This document shows positions 42,122 through 51,550 of a stretch of 64,000 nt of DNA, piece after piece. Both the position numbers and the translations under genes were made by a program. The stretch is from Pseudomonadota bacterium (GTDB lineage Bacteria > Chloroflexota > UBA6077 > JAJPGT01): contig JAJPGT010000031.1 of assembly GCA_021325655.1 (NCBI GenBank), forward strand, positions 1 through 64,000, in the 5' to 3' direction. How positions within the stretch are numbered: the stretch's first letter is position 1; the number at the start of each line of letters is the position of its first letter. The notes beneath the pieces are model-generated. The model did no database searches. It was not told the origin of the DNA and was given only the letters and a program-made list of their open reading frames with translations.

Positions 42122-42461
42122 GTGCAGCCGAGCGGCGGTCAGGCCACGCGGGTGACGGTAAGAGTCCGCTGGGGTACGATCACCCTCGTGTGCCAGGTGC
42201 GGCGCGGCCGAGTGAGCAGGTCTTTAGCCGAGACCCGCGGTGAGTGGGCACAGTCCTGGCCGCGCCTGGCGGACTCGAACGCGCTCGATGAGCGCGGTCG
42301 CGAGCGCTGTGGTGCCTTAGCGGCTGTCTCATGGGGTCAGCGGGGTGCGTGATCGCTCCCTGGTGCGAGCGCGGCGCCGGACTGGGCCGGGTGCCGCAGC
42401 GTCCCCGCGGGCAGGACAGGCTGGCTCAGAGCTCAAGTGCTCACTGGCGCGCTGCTCCTAC
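42122..42461. other. intergenic region between convergent genes, no gene seen
   Basis: 340 bases between the methyltransferase and the AT-richer glycosidase-like gene. It is GC-rich up to about 42470, where base composition changes sharply. No clear terminator or gene was found. Confidence 0.5.
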
Positions 42462-44198
42462 TCACGGGCCCGCGTACGTGATCTCCAAAACTGGCGCATC
42501 TGCTGTCTCTCTCGAGTTGATAGCGAAGTTATCGGACGATGTATCCTCTATGGCAAAGGTAACGGTTTTCCCCAGGTACGGAGTTATAAAAGATGGTTCT
42601 AGGGGAAATTCGTAGATGGTATTTGATGCGATTGGCGGGGTCAGCGTATAGAGTACGGGCACATTTTCCGTGTCAAGTTGATTATTCAATCTCATCAGGT
42701 TCCACGTCAGATTCAGCTCACTCCATGCCGGGTTTCCCAGAAGCTTAACGTTTTGTCTATACGTCGAACCAGCGTCTGACGATCTAGTTGTCTTGATTTT
42801 CAATTTTATATCCGTTACATTTTTTGCAGCGTACGGACTCAAGTCAAATTTCAGATAAATAGTTTGCGTTTGGGAAATTGTGTATCGGGCTATCAGGGAT
42901 GAGCTGGTACCAAAGTTGCTGGTTGGCAGATCACTGTCGATGTACGTATCACCAATTGGGATAAGATCTACCGTTGTTTGAGAATATTTCGTTAGATTAC
43001 TGATCATGCTTCGAAGCGTAGTATAGCCAAGCTTGTTCATTAATGTCGCATTTGATGGCGGATTACCGTGTTGATTGCACTGATACCCAGTGTAGTAGAA
43101 TACTCCGTGGCTACAGTATGTGCCAGTAATGGTTGGAATATCGGTGCTGGTGAAGAGAAACACTTTTTGGACGCCCGCGTTGAGAATATGGGGTATCATA
43201 TCGGAAATGTAATCCGACTGTCCCTGTTCTGTATTCGGATACTCAGTGGCAGCTCCTTGGACCGGAATCGAGGCGTTCGTGCCGTGGCCAGTCTCTGTCA
43301 CCCATATTGGCTTACTTCCCACGCCCACAGCACTGAGAGAGGTTCTGAAAGAAGCTAAATTGGCGTCAAAATCCGCTAGATCTCCATATTCGTGAAAGTT
43401 CATGATGTCGAATTTATCTTTAGCATCGTATGTAGTGTTATTCAGTACGTTGGTGAAGAAGTTCGGAGTGGTCTGGACTCCACCAGTAGCCAGCCCACCG
43501 ATCACGAGCTGGCATTTGCCAGAGGGATCGGCGTCATGAACAGCTTTATAGGCATAGTAGAGGAGCCGAGCATATGTCGAAGCCGCCGCCGATTGAGCGA
43601 CATGGAAAGACACGGGGACATTCGGTTCGTTACCTAGCTCATAATAGAGGACTTTGTTTTGACCATATCCTGCGGTATCCTGCGCGGATTCTGGAGCAAA
43701 ACCGTTAGCATTAGGGCCATAGCGTGATACGACTCTGTAAACGTAATTATAAAATTGGTTGTAATCGCAAGGAGGAGCGAACTTCGTGCCGTCGCCCGTG
43801 GTGCATCCTGGCTGCGAATACCAGAGGCGAATAACGGGTTGAAAATTGCGGCTCACCAGATCGTCGACGCTTGGATCGCACGCGAGATTAAGATCCCAGA
43901 CCTGGTGAGTATAGTCGGGCTCTGCTTGCTGCCATGTGCAGTCAGGACCTCGGGCAAAACCGACGTTGGCTGCTTGCATTCTATCGTATGCAACGAGTGT
44001 ATTATTGGGGATAGGATCTCCAAGTGCTCCAGAAGTATTAAAGCCGAAGTTGTCGCGCGAGTAGAGCGCGGCGGCAGATGAGGAGGGCGCGCTCGGTGAG
44101 CTGGAGAATGCCGTCGGCTGAAGTGGGAACAGTGAACCAGTAACGAGAGCAGAAAGAACGGTGATAAACAGGAGGGGGCGTGGCTGGATTGGGCGCAT
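42462..44198 (-). CDS. secreted glycosidase-like protein with C-terminal CBM96/DNRLRE-like domain; AT-rich, probably acquired
   Basis: A 578-residue protein. A signal sequence (PLLFITVLSALVTGSLFPL) is followed by a clan A type TIM barrel. The likely acid/base is E191 in YYELGNEPN, and the likely nucleophile is E302 in WVTETGHGT. From about 413 a beta domain begins with IPIGDTYIDSDLPTSNFGTS, which fits the DNRLRE/CBM96 carbohydrate-binding type. The GH family is not clear (GH39- or GH5-like). The gene is much richer in A and T than its surroundings: bases 42781-42840 contain 21 G or C of 60. It stands alone. I infer horizontal acquisition. Confidence 0.75.
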   Translation of the reverse strand: MRPIQPRPLLFITVLSALVTGSLFPLQPTAFSSSPSAPSSSAAALYSRDNFGFNTSGALGDPIPNNTLVAYDRMQAANVGFARGPDCTWQQAEPDYTHQVWDLNLACDPSVDDLVSRNFQPVIRLWYSQPGCTTGDGTKFAPPCDYNQFYNYVYRVVSRYGPNANGFAPESAQDTAGYGQNKVLYYELGNEPNVPVSFHVAQSAAASTYARLLYYAYKAVHDADPSGKCQLVIGGLATGGVQTTPNFFTNVLNNTTYDAKDKFDIMNFHEYGDLADFDANLASFRTSLSAVGVGSKPIWVTETGHGTNASIPVQGAATEYPNTEQGQSDYISDMIPHILNAGVQKVFLFTSTDIPTITGTYCSHGVFYYTGYQCNQHGNPPSNATLMNKLGYTTLRSMISNLTKYSQTTVDLIPIGDTYIDSDLPTSNFGTSSSLIARYTISQTQTIYLKFDLSPYAAKNVTDIKLKIKTTRSSDAGSTYRQNVKLLGNPAWSELNLTWNLMRLNNQLDTENVPVLYTLTPPIASNTIYEFPLEPSFITPYLGKTVTFAIEDTSSDNFAINSRETADAPVLEITYAGP

Positions 44199-44296
44199 GC
44201 GGTGATCTTTCTAGCACCCGTGCCGCGCGGGCGCAGGCAAGAGGATAGGGAATACTGCCGAGGGGAGGCCGGCGGGCGCGGCGGCCGGCTGATGCC

Positions 44297-44515
44297 TCAG
44301 CGGCCGTGAGGTGCGGGCATGCCGCCTGCGGTGCGGCCCCGACTCGCTCGGAGATCCTCCGTGGCGTGGACGGTCTGCAGGAGCTCGCGGAGGGCCCGCT
44401 CAGGCTCCCGTTTCCACCGCGGGGATCGCCGTACTAGCCGTCGGGCCTGCAGCTCAAGTTCCTCAAGAGCCCAGCGGGCCTCGTTGGACGTGGGGCCAGC
44501 GGCAACCTGCGACAT
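44297..44515 (-). CDS. small charged protein, unknown function
   Basis: A 72-residue protein rich in Arg and Glu, probably helical (NEARWALEELELQARRLVRR). The ATG at 44515 has GAGGAGG 5 bases before it, which is the main support for the gene. No family is recognised. It lies alone between the AT-rich glycosidase-like gene and the di-haem cytochrome gene on the same strand. Confidence 0.55.
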   Translation of the reverse strand: MSQVAAGPTSNEARWALEELELQARRLVRRSPRWKREPERALRELLQTVHATEDLRASRGRTAGGMPAPHGR

Positions 44516-44691
44516 GGGTCCTCCTCGCAGCGGGCTCAGCGTCTGAGCGGGGCGCAGCATACCGCTTGGGGCCCTGGCAGTGTCAAGGGTCCGGTGGGGT
44601 AGCGCGGGTGATCTCCGGACCCTGGCCGGCGCGGGCCGGGCGCCGCGCGGCGGGGTGTGCAGCCCGGAGCGCGACAGCGCAGCGGCGGGCG

Positions 44692-45603
44692 TCAGAGCGA
44701 CAGCAGGTACTCGACCAGGTCGTCCTGCTGCGAATCGGTCAGGCCGAGCCCGTCCTGGGTGTTGAAGAAGTCCACCACCTGGTGCAGCGCCGCCCGCGGT
44801 TCGGTGGCTACCGGGGTGGGACTGCCCTCTGGGATCCCGTTGCGGCCGTTGTGGAAGTAGGGGGCCGAGACGTACACCCGGCGCAGCGTCGGGGTGTTGA
44901 ACTCCCCTCCGCCGGCGCCCGGGTCGCCGTCGTTCAGGCCAATGTTATGGAAGCCGTTGTCGGTGAGCAGGGGGCCCGGGTGGCAGCCGGCGCAGGATGC
45001 CTGGAATAGCGCCTGGCCGCGCTGGACCCGCGCCGGGTCCAGGTTCGTCAGGCGGGGCGGGAGCGGGATGCTGAGCTCGAAGGCGGCGATTGCATCCATC
45101 TGGTGCTGGCCGGTAGCGTCCTGGGACACCGTGCCGCCCATCTCCACCGTGCCGGTGATGGCGGAGTACGCCTGCCGCTGCAGGCAGGGGAACTTGCCGT
45201 CCCAGTGATAGGGCGGGGTGCCCCGCAGGGTCAGGTTCAGGCTCGGGGTGCTGCGCGGGGGTGGCGGGGTGCCCCCGCCCTTGGGTGTCGGCTGGTGGTT
45301 GAGGTTATCGGTGTAGAAGTTGGTCGGCAGGTGGCAGAGCGCGCAGCTCGGGGTAGAGCCCGTCTGGTGGAACGCGGTGGGGCTGTTGAAGAGCTGCTGG
45401 CCCTCGGCGACCAGGGCGGCGTCGTGCGGGTCAACCCGGTTGCAGGCCGGAAAGCCGGCCGCGGTTGCCGGCGACGAGCGGGCGGTGGCGAGCAGCACCA
45501 GGACCCCGGCGCCTAACGCGGCCGCCAGCAGCAGCGGCACTCGTCCGAGGTGGACGCCGCTCGGCCGCGGGGTGTGCTCAGGTCGCCCATCTGTTGCGAA
45601 CAT
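44692..45603 (-). CDS. di-haem cytochrome c, MauG/cytochrome c peroxidase-like
   Basis: A 303-residue exported protein. A membrane segment or uncleaved signal (VPLLLAAALGAGVLVLLATA) precedes two haem c sites, CALCH (87-91) and CAGCH (204-208). STPSLNLTLRGTPPYHWDGK and NTPTLRRVYVSAPYFHNGR are typical of bacterial di-haem peroxidases and MauG relatives. They reduce peroxide or oxidise partner proteins outside the membrane. The ATG at 45603 has GAGGAGG 8 bases upstream. The RCC1-repeat gene lies 67 bases upstream on the same strand and could be co-transcribed. Confidence 0.87.
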   Translation of the reverse strand: MFATDGRPEHTPRPSGVHLGRVPLLLAAALGAGVLVLLATARSSPATAAGFPACNRVDPHDAALVAEGQQLFNSPTAFHQTGSTPSCALCHLPTNFYTDNLNHQPTPKGGGTPPPPRSTPSLNLTLRGTPPYHWDGKFPCLQRQAYSAITGTVEMGGTVSQDATGQHQMDAIAAFELSIPLPPRLTNLDPARVQRGQALFQASCAGCHPGPLLTDNGFHNIGLNDGDPGAGGGEFNTPTLRRVYVSAPYFHNGRNGIPEGSPTPVATEPRAALHQVVDFFNTQDGLGLTDSQQDDLVEYLLSL

Positions 45604-45670
45604 GGCCAACCTCCTCACCAGTGTCAACCGCTGGCTGATGCGCCACGGCGTCAGGCCGCGGCGGGGCGCA

Positions 45671-46837
45671 TCAGCAGCCACTGGAACCCAGCCACGGAGT
45701 TTGGCAGCGCGCGACGGTATGCTGCGCCTGCTGGGGATCACCAGATGCACCCTGGAGGACCACCGTGTACAGGGCCCCGACGTACACGTGCGCCAGCCCC
45801 GTGACTCCGCTCACCCCGGTCACCGGGACCGGAAGGGTGCTGCCAGTGGTGGTGCTGGTCCCGAGCTGGCCGTAGTCATTGCGGCCCCAGGTCCAGACGG
45901 TGCCATCCCCCTTCAGCGCCACGCCGTGGTAGCCGCCGCCGCTGATCGCCTTGACCCCGGCGAGCGTGCGCACTCGCACCGGGAGCCGGCTATCGTGGAT
46001 GGTGCCGTTGCCGAGTTGGCCGTAGGCATTGTGTCCCCAGGCCCAGACCGTGCCGTCAGTAGCCAGCGCGAAGCTGCACTGGGCGCAGACGGCGAGCGCC
46101 AGCGCCGGAGAGCCCAGCCGCGTACGGACAGGGATACTGCTGTTGTCCAGGGTGCCCGTCCCCAGCTCCCCATGCGTGTTCCGTCCCCAGGCCCACAGAC
46201 TGCCATCCCGCCTGATCGCCAGGCTGTGAAAGAACCCACCGGCCACCGCGACCACGCCGGTGAGCTTCCCGGTCGGGTCGGCTGGATCGACTACCTGAAC
46301 CGGCACGCTGCTCGGCGTTGTCATGTTGTTGCCGAGCTGGCCAGAGTCGTTGCGCCCCCAGGCCCAGACGGTGCCGTCGCTCGTCAGGGCCAGGCTGTGG
46401 CCGTAGCCCGCGCTCACGGCGATGGCGCTCGACACCCCGTCGATCAGGATCGGCGTCGGGCTACACGGCTCGGCCTCGTCACCACACGTCGCGGTGGTGG
46501 CACCCCCGAGCTGTCCATACTCGTTGTTCCCCCAGCCCCACACGGTGCCATCCTCCCTGGCTGCCACCGTGTGGTACAGGCCGGACTTGGCGAAGGTCAC
46601 CCCGGTCAATCCGATGACCTGGACCGGAACACTACTGTCCGTGGTCGTGCCATCGCCGAGCTGCCCGGAGTCGTTGTGGCCCCACGCCCACAGCGCGGCG
46701 GCCGGAGCCGCGCCAGCCGCGCTTTCCCGCGGCGCGGCCACGGCCATCTCCACCAGGACAAGCAGGGCGATGGTGGTAAGTGCGGCGGATGCAGCCGCTC
46801 GTGCTCCGCCTGAGTGTCGACTGATGAGCATGGTCAT
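45671..46837 (-). CDS. secreted RCC1-repeat beta-propeller protein
   Basis: A 388-residue exported protein. A signal peptide (AASAALTTIALLVLVEMAVAA) precedes about six or seven RCC1-type blades, each with a W-W-N-GQLG core (WAWGHNDSGQLGDGT, WGWGNNEYGQLGG, WAWGRNDSGQLGNN, WAWGRNTHGELGTG, WAWGHNAYGQLGNG, WTWGRNDYGQLGTS). Such propellers act as binding scaffolds; no catalytic site is seen. ATGs at 46837 and 46831 are both possible. It is followed by the di-haem cytochrome gene, hinting at a shared role in the cell envelope. Confidence 0.85.
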   Translation of the reverse strand: MTMLISRHSGGARAAASAALTTIALLVLVEMAVAAPRESAAGAAPAAALWAWGHNDSGQLGDGTTTDSSVPVQVIGLTGVTFAKSGLYHTVAAREDGTVWGWGNNEYGQLGGATTATCGDEAEPCSPTPILIDGVSSAIAVSAGYGHSLALTSDGTVWAWGRNDSGQLGNNMTTPSSVPVQVVDPADPTGKLTGVVAVAGGFFHSLAIRRDGSLWAWGRNTHGELGTGTLDNSSIPVRTRLGSPALALAVCAQCSFALATDGTVWAWGHNAYGQLGNGTIHDSRLPVRVRTLAGVKAISGGGYHGVALKGDGTVWTWGRNDYGQLGTSTTTGSTLPVPVTGVSGVTGLAHVYVGALYTVVLQGASGDPQQAQHTVARCQTPWLGSSGC

Positions 46838-47567
46838 GCCCCTTGCGGCTGGTCCCGTCTGATCGCGGTCGGGGCCCGCTGACAGGCGCAGAAGCAGTCA
46901 AGGCCGCCCCCCTCTCGGCCACGTCGCGGGAGCGGCCCTAGCGGGTTCTGGCCGTCGGCACAGCGCACGCTGGCCAGCGCGGCAGCGCCGCGGACAGAGA
47001 GGCCGTCGCCGCCCGGGAGGTGGCCCCACATCTGTTGACGACGTCGCGGAGGAAGAGAACGACTGGAGAGGCGCGCGCCGAGCCAATGCGCTGGCCCCGG
47101 GTCTCCCTTTCGGGATTGGCGCGGAACCCCGAGCAGCCGATTCGGGGCGAGCCGCATCTCTGCGTCCCACCCGGATCACGCTGCGCCGGAACCGCTCTTC
47201 ACTGGAAGTGCCAAACTTCGCCACGGATTCCGCCACTGATTCACCAGGACAACGCCTATCCGAGCGGGCCAGCCTAGGCACCGCCCACGCTAACACCAAT
47301 GGAGCAGCGCGTCAAGGGGGCAAAATTAACCGCGAAGATGTTGAATGGGCATGGGCTATGCACACCGTGCATGCGCGTTCGCCTCCAGGCTCCTTCGGTC
47401 GTTGCTACCAGGTATGCTGGCGTGGCGGGCCGGCGAGAGGGACTCGGGCGAGAGCTAGGGAAGGATTGCACGCAGATGCCGGCCCCGTGTACTGGCTAGG
47501 CTATCGGAGGTAGCAGCAGAGGGAGCGTCTCCTGGGCGAGACTCAGCTACCCTGGCGGAAAGGCGCA
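46838..47567. other. intergenic region of about 730 bases, no gene seen
   Basis: The gap separates two divergent genes (RCC1-repeat protein and GNAT). Short open frames exist on both strands, but none has a ribosome site plus a recognisable product. Promoters for both neighbours must lie here; none stood out clearly. Confidence 0.45.
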
Positions 47568-48035
47568 ATGGAGCTGCGCATTGAACTGGCGAGCGTCGTG
47601 GACGCCCCGCTCGTCCACCGCGTCATGCAGGAAGCGTTCGCGGAGTACTGGGAAACACTCCAGCCTCCCTCGGGCGCACACGCCGAGACGGTCGACGGCG
47701 TAGCCCGAGCTATTGGCGCCGGGGGCGCGGCGCTGGTCTGGGCGGACGGGGTGCCGGTCGCCTCTGCCCGCTTCCTGCTGCGGCCGGACCACCTCGAGAT
47801 CGGTCGGGTGGCCGTCCTACCCGCCTACAGGAGGCGCGGGATCGCCTCGGCGCTGATGGCGTTCCTGGAGGGACACGGCCGCCGGGTCGGCCAGACCGAG
47901 GTGCGGGTCGGGGTGCGCCGAGCCCTGCCCGGCAACATCGCCCTCTACGCACGCCTCGGCTACGCCATCGTTGGCGAGCACCCCCACCCCCACGACCCGC
48001 GGGCTACCTCGGTCGTGATGGCTAAACGCCTCTGA
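47568..48035 (+). CDS. GNAT-family N-acetyltransferase
   Basis: A 155-residue acetyltransferase. The acetyl-CoA loop is in IGRVAVLPAYRRRGIASALM (motif A, R-R-G-I-A). IALYARLGYAIVGEHPHP is motif B with the usual Tyr. Acetyl acceptor unknown; similar small GNATs act on amines, toxins or protein N-termini. The start ATG at 47568 is preceded by GGCGGAAAGGCG. No neighbour shares an obvious role. Confidence 0.85.
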   Translation: MELRIELASVVDAPLVHRVMQEAFAEYWETLQPPSGAHAETVDGVARAIGAGGAALVWADGVPVASARFLLRPDHLEIGRVAVLPAYRRRGIASALMAFLEGHGRRVGQTEVRVGVRRALPGNIALYARLGYAIVGEHPHPHDPRATSVVMAKRL

Positions 48036-48269
48036 TGGGACTGGCGGGGTCCAGGGAAGGCGGCTGAAAGAGGCTTCCTGCCCCCGCGCGAGTCTGGAAC
48101 GCGTCGTCCTCGCACCCTTCGTCCACTGCCAGCCATGTGCATAGGCACGCAAGGTGCCTGCCCGCGCGTCGCGGCAGGGGCTGCGTTAGGCAGGCGCTTC
48201 TGCTTGCCCGGGGACTGGGCGCCAGCGCCGGGTCAAGGGGGAGGTGATGCCTGGGCGATCGACATCGGG

Positions 48270-49022
48270 CTACTGGATCAGTGTCCAGTACTGCCCCACC
48301 GGAGCACCGTTGATGAGCAGATTGACACGCCAGTACCCCGGCGGGATCGTATAGCCGCTTATCGGCAGGCGCGCCGCCGCACCGATGGTGGACCATCGGC
48401 CGACGGGCAGGGAGGCCGACGTAGAGCTGGCGAACTGGTCGTCGGGGTTGTAGAAGTCCCAGCGCGCGCTTGCCGACGTGTACAGGCTACAGGTGTGAAG
48501 CTGCAGCCAGAAGTGGATCGCCGGGTCGGAGCGGGAGAAGAGGGTCGCCGGGCCGTCGACCACGTTGGGCGGGGTGAAGTCATGGCTGATTCCGCCCTCG
48601 ACCTCACAGCCTGGTAGAGGGAGCTGTTGGAGCTGCCGAAAGCCGAGGGCCGGTGCTTGGGCGCCGCCGTCGCAGCCGCCGCCCTGCTCCCAAGGGAAGC
48701 GGGCGGCGATGGGGCGCTGCTGCAGCCCGCACGGCCCGTTGATCCACACCGTTACGCCATCGGTGAACGCGGTCCAGTTATCGGCCACGCGCCAGAGCAG
48801 CAGGCCGTTGGTGGTCGTCTGGGTCACGTCGCCGGTTGCCTCGGCGCGCGTTTCGTTCCCGGTGCAGCCGCCCACCACCAGGGGGATCGTGTCGTGGAGC
48901 GTTTGGAAGCCTGGACCGAACACACAGCCGGCCTCGGCCGGGGCGGCCTGAGCCGCTGGGAGCATCCATAGGCCCAGGATAATGGCGAGCACCGGAAGGA
49001 ACCGAACGTAGCGCACAGGCAT
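48270..49022 (-). CDS. secreted protein sharing a domain with the 16697-17500 protein, unknown function
   Basis: A 250-residue exported protein. The signal peptide is residues 1-27 (ending AAQAAP). Residues 33-112 (CVFGPGF to FPWE) repeat the domain of the protein at 16697-17500, with WRVADNWTAFTDG as the shared core. The C-terminal half is a separate beta-rich region (HFWLQLHTCSLYTSASARWDFY, GYTIPPGYWRVNLLINGAPVG) that may bind a ligand. The ATG at 49022 follows GCGGGAGCG; a GTG at 49097 is an alternative but would bury the signal. Function unknown; its architecture suggests a cell-surface protein. Confidence 0.75.
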   Translation of the reverse strand: MPVRYVRFLPVLAIILGLWMLPAAQAAPAEAGCVFGPGFQTLHDTIPLVVGGCTGNETRAEATGDVTQTTTNGLLLWRVADNWTAFTDGVTVWINGPCGLQQRPIAARFPWEQGGGCDGGAQAPALGFRQLQQLPLPGCEVEGGISHDFTPPNVVDGPATLFSRSDPAIHFWLQLHTCSLYTSASARWDFYNPDDQFASSTSASLPVGRWSTIGAAARLPISGYTIPPGYWRVNLLINGAPVGQYWTLIQ

Positions 49023-49249
49023 CGCTCCCGCAAATCTTTGCCAGATCCGCCCGCGTCGCGCGAGCGCCGGTCTGGACAGGGTTCTGTCAAGGGTCACATG
49101 GTCCCTTTCTGTATGCCCAGATGGGTACATTCGTGAACGCGAGGACGGGGCAGGACTGTACCGAATCGTTGCGCCCGCTTCCAAGGTTTTGCGACTACAG
49201 CAGGCAGCGCCGGCATGCATCCTGCGGTCGCCAAGGCGGAGGTACGGCT

Positions 49250-49444
49250 ATGCCATCAGGCCCAGGCACGCAGAGCAGTCGCGGACCCCACAGCACGCAC
49301 GAGCAGCACGCGCACATGCATGGCGCCGAGTGCGGGCATCAGGCGATCCAGCACGGGGATCACACCGATTACCTGCATAACGGCCATCGCCATGCATCGC
49401 ATGAGGGACACTGGGACGAGCACGAGGAGGAGCGGAGCCGCTAG
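49250..49444 (+). CDS. small histidine-rich protein, probable metal binder
   Basis: A 64-residue soluble protein with 14 His, including HEQHAHMHGAECGHQAIQHG and DYLHNGHRHASHEGH. The CGH-IxHGDHxDYLHxGHxH pattern resembles small conserved proteins often found near zinc or other metal transport genes. It likely binds zinc, nickel or copper. ATG at 49250 with GGCGGAGG 6 bases before it. It is divergent from the secreted-protein gene. Metal specificity cannot be told. Confidence 0.7.
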   Translation: MPSGPGTQSSRGPHSTHEQHAHMHGAECGHQAIQHGDHTDYLHNGHRHASHEGHWDEHEEERSR

Positions 49445-49812
49445 CGACGCGGGGCCATCCGAGAGCTTCCGGGTGATGCCGGTGCCGGTCTGAGCGTTCA
49501 GGCCGGCACGTGCATGTCCAATCAGAACCAGCGCCAGTGCGCCCGGCGGCGCTGGCTGATCTCAGCGCCGACCAGCAGGATGAGCAGACGCCGTGGAGGA
49601 TGGCAGCGGGAAGAACACCGCTGCGCGACAACGCGGCAAGGAGGCACAGCGCCAGCAGGCCCGGCTGCCCATTGGGCTCGGCCAGGGCGAGGTGCCGCCC
49701 ATGCCTCGGCACAGCGTGGCGTCCGCGGATGGATCGCTGGACCCTATCCGCGGGCGCCGCGACCGCCACGCGGACGCCACGCTGCTTTGCAGCCCGCTCT
49801 CGGATCCGCCGA
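49445..49812. other. intergenic region of about 370 bases, no gene seen
   Basis: This gap lies between the His-rich protein gene and a tiny membrane-peptide gene. Open frames on both strands lack ribosome sites and recognisable products. Confidence 0.4.
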
Positions 49813-49893
49813 TCAGCCAAGCACGTGGAAGAACCAGAGCAAAACCACGATGACGAGCGGAACGCCCATCAGCCAGAGCAAGATGTATCGCAC
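49813..49893 (-). CDS. 26-residue single-helix membrane peptide
   Basis: On the complement, GTG at 49893 opens VRYILLWLMGVPLVIVVLLW and six more residues (FFHVLG) before TGA at 49813-49815. Apart from the first three residues it is one hydrophobic helix with a Gly-Val-Pro kink. AAGGGGGAG lies about 8 bases upstream. Peptides of this shape (a short start, LLWLxGVP, then a helix) occur in many bacteria as small hydrophobic proteins, so I think it is real; function unknown. It lies 77 bases downstream of the L,D-transpeptidase stop side, but reads toward lower coordinates like it. Confidence 0.5.
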   Translation of the reverse strand: MRYILLWLMGVPLVIVVLLWFFHVLG

Positions 49894-49970
49894 CGCGCTT
49901 CTCCCCCTTTCCAGGCAAGATACCCGCTGCCTTTCTAAGGCATGGTCTGTACCAGGCTGGACCATGGCGA

Positions 49971-51248
49971 TCAGTCGAGGATGAGCACCGGGGTGGCCTG
50001 GCCCGGAGCCGCCCAGGTCACGTCGTCGCTCAGGCCCACCTGGGGCTCTGTCTGGCCGAAGAGGTAGGCCGCGTCTGCCCAGGTGAGGTTGATGCAGCCC
50101 TGGCTCTGCTGGGTGCCGAAGGCATCGTGCCAGTACGTGCCGTGGATCGCATAGCCCCCGGACCGGTAGTACTGGGTGTACGGCACGTTCGGCAGATCGT
50201 AGGGGTGCTCGGCGTCTGGCACCGTCCGGCTGGTCATGTCATCGGCGACGATCTTGCCGGCCGTGGCGTAGACTCCGGTGGGTGTCTGGCGCCCGGCTTT
50301 GCCCAGGGCCACGTAGGTGGTGAAGATCGGCTGGCCGTCCTGCACCAGTGTCAGGGTGAAGGCGCTCCGGTCTACCACAATCCACCGCTGGGCGGGCGAA
50401 TCCGGAATGGACGTGGTGTTCGGCCGCGGTGGCGGGAGGCGATCCACCAGCGAGCTGTGGACGCGGCCGCCGGCGAAGCGCCCGCCATCAATGCGGTACC
50501 AGGTGCTGCTGCCGTCGACCTCATCCCCCTGTTCCTCCGCGAGCACCTTCACGTGGGCGCCGGGGCCAAGCTGCCCGACGATCGGGGCGGATGTGCTTGG
50601 CGCCACCCGCACGGTGGCAGGACTGTTGATCGATCCCCACCACCCCCCGGGCGCATCGGCAGGGGAGGGCATCGTCCAGCCCCTGGCTTCCGGACTGGTC
50701 GCCTGGCGCAGTGTGGACAGTCCCACGTACCCCTCCGAGGTTGCCCACCAGATCGTCCCGTTGCCACTCAAGTCAGGCGACACACCGAAGACGCGCAACA
50801 GATCGCCACGCTTGGCGGTGCGGCGCACCCCGCTGGTAACGTCCGGCTTCGCGTATACCGACACCGAATCGACGCTGACCTCTGCCACCCAGGGACCTCT
50901 GAGCTCGGCGATGCTGCTCGACGGGACATACCCCACCGGAAGCTGTGTCCAGGAGTCATCCCCTGTGGTCTGCTCGCCCAGCACGACCACGATCGCGCCG
51001 CGTGGCAGCGGTCCCACCGGAGGAGAACTCGGGTCGGGCTCTGCGTACACCGTCGCCTGGTCGGCCATGATGACCGCCTGCCAGGGAGGGCCGAATCGGT
51101 TGGCGCGGGCGGGCGCGGCCGGAATAGCAAGCGCGAGCAGGCTCAGCAGCGTGGTGGCGAGAGTGGCTCGCTGCGGGCTCCAGTGGAAGGCGCTGCCGAA
51201 CAACGGGTTCAGCAAACGGCGAGGGAACGCTGGAGGGACGTGGATCAT
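49971..51248 (-). CDS. secreted L,D-transpeptidase (YkuD) with SH3-like repeats
   Basis: A 425-residue exported enzyme. A signal peptide (ATLATTLLSLLALAIPAAPARA) is followed by three SH3b-like repeats (around ATVYAEPDPSSPPVGPLPRG, DSVSVYAKPDVTSGVRR, ATVRVAPSTSAPIVGQLG). The C-terminal YkuD domain begins near RWIVVDRSAFTLTLVQDGQP. Its active site is HGTYWHDAFGTQQSQGCINL, with the catalytic Cys in SQGC. Such enzymes form 3-3 cross-links in peptidoglycan or anchor proteins to it. The ATG at 51248 lacks a strong ribosome site; an upstream GTG near 51288 is possible. The DedA gene lies upstream on the same strand. Confidence 0.9.
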   Translation of the reverse strand: MIHVPPAFPRRLLNPLFGSAFHWSPQRATLATTLLSLLALAIPAAPARANRFGPPWQAVIMADQATVYAEPDPSSPPVGPLPRGAIVVVLGEQTTGDDSWTQLPVGYVPSSSIAELRGPWVAEVSVDSVSVYAKPDVTSGVRRTAKRGDLLRVFGVSPDLSGNGTIWWATSEGYVGLSTLRQATSPEARGWTMPSPADAPGGWWGSINSPATVRVAPSTSAPIVGQLGPGAHVKVLAEEQGDEVDGSSTWYRIDGGRFAGGRVHSSLVDRLPPPRPNTTSIPDSPAQRWIVVDRSAFTLTLVQDGQPIFTTYVALGKAGRQTPTGVYATAGKIVADDMTSRTVPDAEHPYDLPNVPYTQYYRSGGYAIHGTYWHDAFGTQQSQGCINLTWADAAYLFGQTEPQVGLSDDVTWAAPGQATPVLILD

Positions 51249-51550
51249 GAAGGGTCGTACCTGTACCTGATCTCTGCTGCCGGCCACGTGGAAGCCGCGC
51301 TGCGGTGAGCGGTCACCCCCAAGCGGCCGGCAGAGCCGCTCATGCAGAGGGTGTGCCGATGGCGGAGGCCTCCTGCCGCCTGAGGGCATCAGAGCCCTGG
51401 GCGCCTGCCGTTTCGGCCGAGTGAAGTGGGCCGCGCCCGGCCCGAGTGCACGGTGGGCGGGTACCCCTGCCGATGCTCTCCTCCGGGAGGAGGCGCCGGC
51501 GGCACAGCCACAGCCGCGCCGCCGGCGAAGCGGTCGACTGGTGCTCGAGG
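51249..51550. other. intergenic region of about 300 bases, no gene seen
   Basis: It separates the DedA-type and L,D-transpeptidase genes, both on the minus strand. I see no gene; it may hold a promoter for the transpeptidase. Confidence 0.4.
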
